Source of the DNA: Eledone cirrhosa
Lineage: Eukaryota; Mollusca; Cephalopoda; Octopoda; Eledonidae
Reading direction: 5' to 3'
DNA: 64,000 bases
NCBI GenBank assembly: GCA_964016885.1
Contig: OZ024741.1
Location: forward strand, 24,882,374-24,946,373
Each line of letters opens with the position of its first letter. Position 1 is the stretch's first letter. Under the pieces are notes generated by a model. That model saw nothing but the letters and a program-made list of their open reading frames with translations. It ran no database searches and had not been told where the DNA came from. Shown here in pieces: positions 53,416 to 64,000 of this stretch. Made by a program: the position numbers and the translations under genes.

Positions 53416-54542
53416 TTGAACAACATAGACAGTGTCTTTTATTAGATATAGGGTAATGAATGTGTTAAACAACATAGACAGTGTCTTTTATTAGAAATAT
53501 GGTAATGAAAGGGTTAAACAACATAGACAGTGTCTTTTATTAGAAATATGGTAATGAAAGAGTTAAACAACATAGACAGTGTCTTTTATTAGAAATATGG
53601 TAATGAAAGGGTTAAACAACATAGACAGTGTGTTTTATTAGACATATGGTAATGAAAGGGTTAAACAACATAGACAGTGTCTTTTATTAGAAATATGGTA
53701 ATGAAAGGGTTAAACAACATAGACAGTGTCTTTTATTAGAAATATGGTAATGAAAGGGTTAAACAACATAGACAGTGTGTTTTATTAGAAATATGGTAAT
53801 GAAAGGGTTAAACAACATAGACAGTGTCTTTTATTAGAAATATGGTAATGAAAGATTTAAACAACATAGACAGTGTGTTTTATTAGAAATATGGTAATGA
53901 AAGGGTTAAACAACATGGACAGTGTGTTTTATTAGAAATATGATAATGAAAGGGTTAAAAAACATAGACAGTGTCTTGTATTAGAAATATGGTATTGAAA
54001 GGGTTAAACAACATAGACAGTGTCTTTTATTAGAAATATGGTAATGAAAGGGTTAAACAACATAGACAGTGTCTTTTATTAGAAATATGGTAATGAAAGG
54101 GTTATACAACATAGACAGTGTCTTTTATTGGAAATATGATAATGAAAGGGTTAAACAACATAGACAGTGTCTTTTATTAGAAATACGGTAATGAAAAGGT
54201 TAAACAACATGGACAGTGTCTTTTATTAGAAATATGGTAATGAAAGGGTTAAACAACATAGACAGTGTCTTTTATTAGAAATATGATAATGAAAGGGTTA
54301 AACAACATGGACAGTGTCTTTTATTAGAAATAGGGTAATGAAAGGGTTAAACAACATAGACAGTGTCTTTTTTTAGAAATATGGTAATGAAAGGATTAAA
54401 CAACATAGACAGTGTCTTTTATTAGAAATATGGTAATGAAAGGGTTTAACAACATAAACAGTATCTTTTATTAGAAATGTGGTAATGAAAGGGTTAAACA
54501 ACATAGACAGTGTCTTTTATTAGAAATATGATAATGAAAGGG
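53416..54542 (+). repeat. 1,127-bp (23-monomer) repeat, copy 1
   Basis: First of three tandem copies, defined from the GTTGAAC marker. Order: GTTGAAC, AGATATAGGG/GAATGTG, GAGTT, TTAGACAT, plain units, GATTT, CATGG, AAAAAAC/CTTGT, GTATTG, TATAC, TTGGA, AATACGG, CATGG, ATAGGG, seven-T, GGATT, TTTAAC, TGTGG. Private change: GAAAAGG near 54,193. The left part also resembles 33,004-33,879. Confidence 0.9.
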
Positions 54543-55669
54543 TTGAACAACATAGACAGTGTCTTTTATTAGATATAGGGTAATGAATGTGTTAAACAAC
54601 ATAGACAGTGTCTTTTATTAGAAATATGGTAATGAAAGGGTTAAACAACATAGACAGTGTCTTTTATTAGAAATATGGTAATGAAAGAGTTAAACAACAT
54701 AGACAGTGTCTTTTATTAGAAATATGGTAATGAAAGGGTTAAACAACATAGACAGTGTGTTTTATTAGACATATGGTAATGAAAGGGTTAAACAACATAG
54801 ACAGTGTCTTTTATTAGAAATATGGTAATGAAAGGGTTAAACAACATAGACAGTGTCTTTTATTAGAAATATGGTAATGAAAGGGTTAAACAACATAGAC
54901 AGTGTGTTTTATTAGAAATATGGTAATGAAAGGGTTAAACAACATAGACAGTGTCTTTTATTAGAAATATGGTAATGAAAGATTTAAACAACATAGACAG
55001 TGTGTTTTATTAGAAATATGGTAATGAAAGGGTTAAACAACATGGACAGTGTGTTTTATTAGAAATATGATAATGAAAGGGTTAAAAAACATAGACAGTG
55101 TCTTGTATTAGAAATATGGTATTGAAAGGGTTAAACAACATAGACAGTGTCTTTTATTAGAAATATGGTAATGAAAGGGTTAAACAACATAGACAGTGTC
55201 TTTTATTAGAAATATGGTAATGAAAGGGTTATACAACATAGACAGTGTCTTTTATTGGAAATATGATAATGAAAGGGTTAAACAACATAGACAGTGTCTT
55301 TTATTAGAAATACGGTAATGAAAGGGTTAAACAACATGGACAGTGTCTTTTATTAGAAATATGGTAATGAAAGGGTTAAACAACATAGACAGTGTCTTTT
55401 ATTAGAAATATGATAATGAAAGGGTTAAACAACATGGACAGTGTCTTTTATTAGAAATAGGGTAATGAAAGGGTTAAACAACATAGACAGTGTCTTTTTT
55501 TAGAAATATGGTAATGAAAGGATTAAACAACATAGACAGTGTCTTTTATTAGAAATATGGTAATGAAAGGGTTTAACAACATAAACAGTATCTTTTATTA
55601 GAAATGTGGTAATGAAAGGGTTAAACAACATAGACAGTGTCTTTTATTAGAAATATGATAATGAAAGGG
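54543..55669 (+). repeat. 1,127-bp repeat, copy 2
   Basis: Second copy at an exact 1,127-bp shift. The seven-T marker is at 55,495. It shares the CATGG plus GTGTGTTTT unit near 55,041 with copy 1 (53,915), unlike copy 3. Confidence 0.9.
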
Positions 55670-56796
55670 TTGAACAACATAGACAGTGTCTTTTATTAGA
55701 TATAGGGTAATGAATGTGTTAAACAACATAGACAGTGTCTTTTATTAGAAATATGGTAATGAAAGGGTTAAACAACATAGACAGTGTCTTTTATTAGAAA
55801 TATGGTAATGAAAGAGTTAAACAACATAGACAGTGTCTTTTATTAGAAATATGGTAATGAAAGGGTTAAACAACATAGACAGTGTGTTTTATTAGACATA
55901 TGGTAATGAAAGGGTTAAACAACATAGACAGTGTCTTTTATTAGAAATATGGTAATGAAAGGGTTAAACAACATAGACAGTGTCTTTTATTAGAAATATG
56001 GTAATGAAAGGGTTAAACAACATAGACAGTGTGTTTTATTAGAAATATGGTAATGAAAGGGTTAAACAACATAGACAGTGTCTTTTATTAGAAATATGGT
56101 AATGAAAGATTTAAACAACATAGACAGTGTGTTTTATTAGAAATATGGTAATGAAAGGGTTAAACAACATGGACAGTGTCTTTTATTAGAAATATGATAA
56201 TGAAAGGGTTAAAAAACATAGACAGTGTCTTGTATTAGAAATATGGTATTGAAAGGGTTAAACAACATAGACAGTGTCTTTTATTAGAAATATGGTAATG
56301 AAAGGGTTAAACAACATAGACAGTGTCTTTTATTAGAAATATGGTAATGAAAGGGTTATACAACATAGACAGTGTCTTTTATTGGAAATATGATAATGAA
56401 AGGGTTAAACAACATAGACAGTGTCTTTTATTAGAAATACGGTAATGAAAGGGTTAAACAACATGGACAGTGTCTTTTATTAGAAATATGGTAATGAAAG
56501 GGTTAAACAACATAGACAGTGTCTTTTATTAGAAATATGATAATGAAAGGGTTAAACAACATGGACAGTGTCTTTTATTAGAAATAGGGTAATGAAAGGG
56601 TTAAACAACATAGACAGTGTCTTTTTTTAGAAATATGGTAATGAAAGGATTAAACAACATAGACAGTGTCTTTTATTAGAAATATGGTAATGAAAGGGTT
56701 TAACAACATAAACAGTATCTTTTATTAGAAATGTGGTAATGAAAGGGTTAAACAACATAGACAGTGTCTTTTATTAGAAATATGGTAATGAAAGGG
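55670..56796 (+). repeat. 1,127-bp repeat, copy 3
   Basis: Third copy, with its seven-T marker at 56,622. The CATGG unit near 56,170 has CTTTT where copies 1 and 2 have GTTTT. It ends at 56,797, where TACAC replaces the expected GAAC and the array switches to the order seen after 38.5 kb. Confidence 0.9.
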
Positions 56797-57671
56797 TTAC
56801 ACAACATAGACAGTGTCTTTTATTAGAAATATGGTAATGAAAGGGTTAAACAACATAGACAGTGTCTTTTATTAGAAATATGGTAATGAAAGGGTTAAAC
56901 AACATAGACAGTGTCTTTTATTAGAAATATGATAATGAAAGGGTTAAACAACATAGACAGTGTCTTTTATTAGAAATATGGTAATGAAAGGGTTAAACAA
57001 CATAGACAGTGTCTTTTATTAGAAATAGGGTAATGAAAGGGTTAAACAACATAGACAGTGTCTTTTATTAGAAATATGATAATGAAAGGGTTAAACAACA
57101 TAGACAGTGTCTTTTATTAGAAATATGATAATGAAAGGGTTAAACAACATAGACAGTGTCTTTTATTAGAAATATGGTAATGAAAGGGTTAAACAACATA
57201 GACAGTGTCTTTTATTAGAAATATGGTAATGAAAGGGTTAAACAACATAGATAGTGTCTTTTATTAGAAATATGGTAATGAAAGGGTTAAACAACATAGA
57301 CAGTGTCTTTTATTAGAAATATGGTAATGAAAGGGTTAAACAACATAGACAGTGTCTTTTATTAGAAATATGGTAATGAAAGGGTTAAACAACATAGACA
57401 GTATCTTTTATTAGAAATATGGTAATGAAAGGGTTAAACAACATAGACAGTGTCTTTTATTAGAAACATGGTAATGAAAGGGTTAAACAACATAGACAGT
57501 GTCTTTTATTAGAAATATGGTAATGCAAGAGTTAAACAACATAGACAGTGTCTTTTATTAGAAATATGGTAATGAAAGGGTTAAACAACATAGATAGTGT
57601 CTTTCATTAGAAATATGGTAATGAAAGGGTTAAATTACATAGGCAGTGTCTTCTATTAGAAATATCATAAT
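56797..57671 (+). repeat. Satellite segment between the 1,127-bp repeats and the 3.3-kb pair
   Basis: Eighteen or so monomers: TACAC, plain, GATAATG, ATAGGG, AGATAG, then CAGTATC, the rare GAAACATGG (near 57,464), GCAAGAG, CTTTCATT, AAATTACATAGG with CTTCTATT, and AATATCATAATG. The last group recurs at 62,150-62,430, the only other place with GAAACATGG. Confidence 0.82.
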
Positions 57672-60378
57672 GAAAGGGTTAAACAACATAGACAGTGTCT
57701 TTTATTAGAAATATGGTAATGAAAGATTTAAACAACATAGACAGTGTGTTTTATTAGAAATATGGTAATGAAAGGGTTAAACAACATGGACAGTGTCTTT
57801 TATTAGAAATATGATAATGAAAGGGTTAAAAAACATAGACAGTGTCTTGTATTAGAAATATGGTATTGAAAGGGTTAAACAACATAGACAGTGTCTTTTA
57901 TTAGAAATATGGTAATGAAAGGGTTAAACAACATAGACAGTGTCTTTTATTAGAAATATGGTAATGAAAGGGTTATACAACATAGACAGTGTCTTTTATT
58001 GGAAATATGATAATGAAAGGGTTAAACAACATAGACAGTGTCTTTTATTAGAAATACGGTAATGAAAGGGTTAAACAACATGGACAGTGTCTTTTATTAG
58101 AAATATGGTAATGAAAGGGTTAAACAACATAGACAGTGTCTTTTATTAGAAATATGATAATGAAAGGGTTAAACAACATGGACAGTGTCTTTTATTAGAA
58201 ATAGGGTAATGAAAGGGTTAAACAACATAGACAGTGTCTTTTTTTAGAAATATGGTAATGAAAGGATTAAACAACATAGACAGTGTCTTTTATTAGAAAT
58301 ATGGTAATGAAAGGGTTTAACAACATAAACAGTATCTTTTATTAGAAATGTGGTAATGAAAGGGTTAAACAACATAGACAGTGTCTTTTATTAGAAATAT
58401 GGTAATGAAAGGGTTACACAACATAGACAGTGTCTTTTATTAGAAATATGGTAATGAAAGGGTTAAACAACATAGACAGTGTCTTTTATTAGAAATATGG
58501 TAATGAAAGGGTTAAACAACATAGACAGTGTCTTTTATTAGAAATATGATAATGAAAGGGTTAAACAACATAGACAGTGTCTTTTATTAGAAATATGGTA
58601 ATGAAAGGGTTAAACAACATAGACAGTGTCTTTTATTAGAAATAGGGTAATGAAAGGGTTAAACAACATAGACAGTGTCTTTTATTAGAAATATGATAAT
58701 GAAAGGGTTAAACAACATAGACAGTGTCTTTTATTAGAAATATGATAATGAAAGGGTTAAACAACATAGACAGTGTCTTTTATTAGAAATATGGTAATGA
58801 AAGGGTTAAACAACATAGACAGTGTCTTTTATTAGAAATATGGTAATGAAAGGGTTAAACAACATAGATAGTGTCTTTTATTAGAAATATGGTAATGAAA
58901 GGGTTAAACAACATAGATAGTGTCTTTCATTAGAAATATGGTAATGAAAGGGTTAAATTACATAGGCAGTGTCTTCTATTAGAAATATCATAATGAAAGG
59001 GTTAAACAACATAGACAGTGTCTTTTATTAGAAATATGGTAATGAAAGTGTTAAACAACATAGACAGTGTCTTTTATTAGAAATATGGTAATGAAACTGT
59101 TAAACAACATAGACAGTGTCTTTTATTAGAAATGTGGTAATGAAAGTGTTAAACAACATAGACAGTATCTTTTATTAGAAATGTGGTAATGAAAGTGTTA
59201 AACAACATAGACAGTATCTTTTATTAGAAATGTGGTAATGAAAGGGATAAAAAACTTAGACAGTGTCTTTTATTAGAAATATGGTAATGAAAGTGTTAAA
59301 CAACATAGACAGTGTCTTTTATTAGAAATATGGTAATGAAAGGGTTAAACAACATAGATAGTGTCTTTCATTAGAAATATGGTAATGAAAAGGTTAAATT
59401 ACATAGGCAGTGTCTTCTATTAGAAATATGATAATGAAAGGGTTAAACAACATAGACAGTGTCTTTTATTAGAAATATGGTAATGAAAGTGTTAAACAAC
59501 ATAGACAGTGTCTTTTATTAGAAATATGGTAATGAAAGTGTTAAACAACATAGACAGTGTCTTTTATTAGAAATGTGGTAATGAAAGTGTTAAACAACAT
59601 AGACAGTATCTTTTATTAGAAATGTGGTAATGAAAGGGTTAAACAACATAGACAGTGTCTTTTATTAGAAATGTGGTAATGAAAGGGTTAAACAACATAG
59701 ACAGTGTCTTTTATTAGAAATATGGTAATGAAAGGGTTAAACAACATAGACAGTGTCTTTTATTAGAAATATGGTAATGAAAGGGTTAAACAACATAGAC
59801 AGTGTCTTTTATTAGAAATATGGTAATGAAAGGGTTAAACAACATAGACAGTGTCTTTTATTAGAAATATGATAATGAAAGGGTTAAACAACATAGACAG
59901 TGTCTTTTATTAGAAATATGGTAATGAAAGGGTTAAACAACATAGACAGTGTCTTTTATTAGAAATAGGGTAATGAAAGGGTTAAACAACATAGACAGTG
60001 TCTTTTATTAGAAATAGGGTAATGAAAGGGTTAAACAACATAGACAGTGTCTTTTATTAGAAATATGGTAATGAAAGGGTTAAACAACATAGACAGTGTC
60101 TTTTATTAGAAATATGGTAATGAAAGGTTTAAACAACATAGACAGTGTGTTTTATTAGAAATATGGTAATGAAAGGGTTAAACAACATAGACAGTGTCTT
60201 TTATTAGAAATATGGTAATGAAAGGGTTAAACAACATAGACAGTGTCTTTTATTAGAAATATGATAATGAAAGGGTTAAACAACATAGACAGTGTCTTTT
60301 ATTAGATATAGGGTAATGAATGTGTTAAACAACATAGACAGTGTCTTTTATTAGAAATATGGTAATGAAAGGGTTAAA
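57672..60378 (+). repeat. 3.3-kb duplicated block, copy 1
   Basis: Matches 60,955-63,760. The offset is 3,283 (67 monomers) up to about 58,860, 3,430 (70 monomers) at the TTACATAGG units, and 3,381 after about 59,500, so three monomers were gained and one lost between copies. Shared rare units are GAAACTGTT (59,094; 62,524) and GGGATAAAAAACTTAG (59,252; 62,682). Differences include AATACGG at 58,058 against AATATGG. Confidence 0.87.
58870..59631 (+). repeat. 441-bp (9-monomer) tandem duplication
   Basis: 58,870-59,190 matches 59,311-59,631 at an offset of 441, marked by AAATTACATAGG at 58,955 and 59,396. Differences include AATATCATAATG against AATATGATAATG and GAAACTGTT against GAAAGTGTT. 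The same pair recurs at 62,385 and 62,826. Confidence 0.84.
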
Positions 60379-60954
60379 CAACATAGACAGTGTCTTTTAT
60401 TAGAAATATGGTAATGAAAGAGTTAAACAACATAGACAGTGTCTTTTATTAGAAATATGGTAATGAAAGGGTTAAACAACATAGACAGTGTGTTTTATTA
60501 GACATATGGTAATGAAAGGGTTAAACAACATAGACAGTGTCTTTTATTAGATATAGGGTAATGAAAGTGTTAAACAACATAGACAGTGTCTTGTATTAGA
60601 AATATGGTAATGAAAGTGTTGAACAACATAGACAGAGTCTTTTATTAGAAATATGGTAATGAAAGGGTTAAACAACATAGACAGTGTCTTTTATTAGAAA
60701 TATGGTAATGAAAGGGTTAAACAACATAGACAGTGTGTTTTATTAGAAATATGGTAATGAAAGGGTTAAACAACATAGACAGTGTCTTTTATTAGAAATA
60801 TGGTAATGAAAGGGTTAAACAACATAGACAGTGTCTTTTATTAGAAATATGGTAATGAAAGGGTTAAACAACATAGACAGTGTGTTTTATTAGAAATATG
60901 GTAATGAAAGGGTTAAACAACATAGACAGTGTCTTTTATTAGAAATATGGTAAT
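60379..60954 (+). repeat. Dispersed block with the GTTGAAC/CAGAGTC unit
   Basis: Follows the order at 22,110-22,466 and 29,370-29,726: GAGTT, TTAGACATATGG, AGATATAGGG, CTTGT, then a unit combining GTTGAAC with CAGAGTC (60,618; 22,351; 29,611). CAGAGTC is seen only in these three places. After about 60,735 it changes to C42-to-G units. Confidence 0.84.
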
Positions 60955-63760
60955 GAAAGGGTTAAACAACATAGACAGTGTCTTTTATTAGAAATATGGT
61001 AATGAAAGATTTAAACAACATAGACAGTGTGTTTTATTAGAAATATGGTAATGAAAGGGTTAAACAACATGGACAGTGTCTTTTATTAGAAATATGATAA
61101 TGAAAGGGTTAAAAAACATAGACAGTGTCTTGTATTAGAAATATGGTATTGAAAGGGTTAAACAACATAGACAGTGTCTTTTATTAGAAATATGGTAATG
61201 AAAGGGTTAAACAACATAGACAGTGTCTTTTATTAGAAATATGGTAATGAAAGGGTTATACAACATAGACAGTGTCTTTTATTGGAAATATGATAATGAA
61301 AGGGTTAAACAACATAGACAGTGTCTTTTATTAGAAATATGGTAATGAAAGGGTTAAACAACATGGACAGTGTCTTTTATTAGAAATATGGTAATGAAAG
61401 GGTTAAACAACATAGACAGTGTCTTTTATTAGAAATATGATAATGAAAGGGTTAAACAACATGGACAGTGTCTTTTATTAGAAATAGGGTAATGAAAGGG
61501 TTAAACAACATAGACAGTGTCTTTTTTTAGAAATATGGTAATGAAAGGATTAAACAACATAGACAGTGTCTTTTATTAGAAATATGGTAATGAAAGGGTT
61601 TAACAACATAAACAGTATCTTTTATTAGAAATGTGGTAATGAAAGGGTTAAACAACATAGACAGTGTCTTTTATTAGAAATATGGTAATGAAAGGGTTAA
61701 ACAACATAGACAGTGTCTTTTATTAGAAATATGGTAATGAAAGGGTTAAACAACATAGACAGTGTCTTTTATTAGAAATATGGTAATGAAAGGGTTAAAC
61801 AACATAGACAGTGTCTTTTATTAGAAATATGATAATGAAAGGGTTAAGCAACATAGACAGTGTCTTTTATTAGAAATATGGTAATGAAAGGGTTAAACAA
61901 CATAGACAGTGTCTTTTATTAGAAATAGGGTAATGAAAGGGTTAAACAACATAGACAGTGTCTTTTATTAGAAATATGATAATGAAAGGGTTAAACAACA
62001 TAGACAGTGTCTTTTATTAGAAATATGATAATGAAAGGGTTAAACAACATAGACAGTGTCTTTTATTAGAAATATGGTAATGAAAGGGTTAAACAACATA
62101 GACAGTGTCTTTTATTAGAAATATGGTAATGAAAGGGTTAAACAACATAGACAGTATCTTTTATTAGAAATATGGTAATGAAAGGGTTAAACAACATAGA
62201 CAGTGTCTTTTATTAGAAACATGGTAATGAAAGGGTTAAACAACATAGACAGTGTCTTTTATTAGAAATATGGTAATGCAAGAGTTAAACAACATAGACA
62301 GTGTCTTTTATTAGAAATATGGTAATGAAAGGGTTAAACAACATAGATAGTGTCTTTCATTAGAAATATGGTAATGAAAGGGTTAAATTACATAGGCAGT
62401 GTCTTCTATTAGAAATATCATAATGAAAGGGTTAAACAACATAGACAGTGTCTTTTATTAGAAATATGGTAATGAAAGTGTTAAACAACATAGACAGTGT
62501 CTTTTATTAGAAATATGGTAATGAAACTGTTAAACAACATAGACAGTGTCTTTTATTAGAAATGTGGTAATGAAAGTGTTAAACAACATAGACAGTATCT
62601 TTTATTAGAAATGTGGTAATGAAAGTGTTAAACAACATAGACAGTATCTTTTATTAGAAATGTGGTAATGAAAGGGATAAAAAACTTAGACAGTGTCTTT
62701 TATTAGAAATATGGTAATGAAAGTGTTAAACAACATAGACAGTGTCTTTTATTAGAAATATGGTAATGAAAGGGTTAAACAACATAGATAGTGTCTTTCA
62801 TTAGAAATATGGTAATGAAAGGGTTAAATTACATAGGCAGTGTCTTCTATTAGAAATATGATAATGAAAGGGTTAAACAACATAGACAGTGTCTTTTATT
62901 AGAAATATGGTAATGAAAGTGTTAAACAACATAGACAGTGTCTTTTATTAGAAATGTGGTAATGAAAGTGTTAAACAACATAGACAGTATCTTTTATTAG
63001 AAATGTGGTAATGAAAGGGTTAAACAACATAGACAGTGTCTTTTATTAGAAATGTGGTAATGAAAGGGTTAAACAACATAGACAGTGTCTTTTATTAGAA
63101 ATATGGTAATGAAAGGGTTAAACAACATAGACAGTGTCTTTTATTAGAAATATGGTAATGAAAGGGTTAAACAACATAGACAGTGTCTTTTATTAGAAAT
63201 ATGGTAATGAAAGGGTTAAACAACATAGACAGTGTCTTTTATTAGAAATATGATAATGAAAGGGTTAAACAACATAGACAGTGTCTTTTATTAGAAATAT
63301 GGTAATGAAAGGGTTAAACAACATAGACAGTGTCTTTTATTAGAAATAGGGTAATGAAAGGGTTAAACAACATAGACAGTGTCTTTTATTAGAAATATGG
63401 TAATGAAAGGGTTAAACAACATAGACAGTGTCTTTTATTAGAAATATGGTAATGAAAGGGTTAAACAACATAGACAGTGTCTTTTATTAGAAATATGGTA
63501 ATGAAAGGTTTAAACAACATAGACAGTGTGTTTTATTAGAAATATGGTAATGAAAGGGTTAAACAACATAGACAGTGTCTTTTATTACAAATATGGTAAT
63601 GAAAGGGTTAAACAACATAGACAGTGTCTTTTATTAGAAATATGATAATGAAAGGGTTAAACAACATAGACAGTGTCTTTTATTAGATATAGGGTAATGA
63701 ATGTCTTAAACAACATAGACAGTGTCTTTTATTAGAAATATGGTAATGAAAGGGTTAAAC
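60955..63760 (+). repeat. 3.3-kb duplicated block, copy 2
   Basis: Second copy, with the seven-T marker at 61,522 and TTACATAGG units at 62,385 and 62,826. It contains three extra monomers (CAGTATC, GAAACATGG, GCAAGAG group) that match 57,390-57,540, not the corresponding part of copy 1. This suggests a patch of exchange with the older block. Matching stops near 63,760. Confidence 0.86.
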
Positions 63761-64000
63761 AACATAGATAGTGTCTTTTATTAGAAATATGGTAATGAAA
63801 GGGTTAAACAACATAGACAGTGTCTTTTATTAGATATAGGGTAATGAAAGGGTTAAACAACATAGACAGTGCCTTTTATTAGAAATATGGTAATGAAAGG
63901 GTTAAACAACATAGATAGTGTCTTTTATTAGAAATATGGTAATGAAAGGGTTAAACAACATAGACAGTGTCTTTTATTAGATATAGGGTAATGAAAGGGT
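63761..64000 (+). repeat. Right-edge monomers and partial unit
   Basis: Units with AGATAG and AGATATAGGG forms, similar in order to 7,290-7,480, and one GTGCC variant near 63,870. The last complete unit ends at 63,978 and 63,979-64,000 is a 22-base partial unit. The array therefore continues beyond the right edge. Confidence 0.93.

Larger units (their letters stand above)
1..64000 (+). repeat. 49-bp satellite DNA array spanning the whole window
   Basis: Every part of the window reads as head-to-tail copies of one 49-bp monomer. Starting a unit at base 1, the last unit start falls at 63,979. That distance equals 1,317 units once 29 units of 30 bp, one of 48 bp and one of 46 bp are allowed for, so no other net indel is needed. 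Monomers differ by a small set of recurring substitutions, mainly at monomer positions 4, 8, 10, 20, 21, 33, 36, 42 and 45. Positions 11-19 (TAATGAAAG) vary little. No unit is inverted and no foreign sequence interrupts the array. In the consensus no reading frame on either strand stays open for more than about 23 codons, because 49 is not a multiple of 3 and stop triplets recur. The array is not recognised as a named satellite family. Confidence 0.99.

Noticed and set aside
1..64000. CRISPR-like direct repeats
   Set aside because: The repeats are contiguous 49-mers without unique spacers, and no cas genes are present. This is satellite organisation.
1..64000. Open reading frames or a repeat-protein gene
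   Set aside because: 49 bp is not a multiple of 3, so each frame meets the stops TAA, TGA and TAG of the monomer in turn. In the consensus the longest open stretch is about 22 codons on + and 23 on the minus strand.
1..64000. CENP-B box
   Set aside because: The box needs a TTCG...CGGG-type core. The monomer has neither, and the few TTCGAAA units lack the second half.
1..64000. Naming the host species or chromosome
   Set aside because: The window holds only satellite DNA, and I do not recognise the monomer. Base composition and HOR structure fit many eukaryotes.

Overview
The whole 64,000-base window is one uninterrupted tandem array of an AT-rich 49-bp satellite monomer (reference copy at 50-98), all copies head to tail in one orientation. 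I see no protein-coding gene, RNA gene, transposon, CRISPR array or unique sequence. The reference monomer has 14 G+C out of 49 (about 29%), is purine-rich on the + strand and contains no CpG. Phase bookkeeping from base 1 to the last monomer start (63,979) closes exactly with 1,317 complete units: 1,286 of 49 bp, 29 of 30 bp (two 19-bp deletion types), one of 48 bp and one of 46 bp, plus a 22-base partial unit at the right edge. This assumes no compensating indels that I missed. Such an array indicates eukaryotic constitutive heterochromatin (centromeric, pericentromeric, subtelomeric or a knob) in a long-read assembly. The sequence does not let me name the species or the chromosomal position.

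Layout. The array is a patchwork of nested tandem segmental duplications visible through shared monomer variants. 1-3,362 is a mixed stretch, part of which (344-1,715) is a diverged copy of 23,017-24,487. 3,363-11,959 is a tandem duplication with a 4,470-bp period, containing 912-bp and 343-bp sub-duplications. 11,851-19,859 is a tandem duplication with a 3,980-bp period. 19,683-22,100 has a 1,255-bp period. 22,101-34,436 is a mosaic related to several other places. 34,437-48,535 is a 7,040-bp tandem duplication in which I found no mismatch at the points checked, with 1,617-bp and 893-bp higher-order repeats inside each copy. 48,378-52,878 is a third partial copy of that material. 53,416-56,796 is three tandem copies of a 1,127-bp, 23-monomer unit. 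57,672-63,760 is a pair of blocks offset by 3,283 to 3,430 bp.

How it works together. There is no gene circuit. The visible biology is repeat turnover: unequal exchange or replication-based amplification acting on blocks of 7 to 146 monomers, in successive layers that can be ordered by nesting and divergence. Possible functional properties of the monomer are an 11-bp odd palindrome (AGACA-G-TGTCT), an exact fit of three monomers to 147 bp (the nucleosome core length), a poly(A)-signal hexamer on the minus strand of nearly every unit, and a strong uniform G-over-C skew. These are inferences from the sequence, not demonstrated functions.
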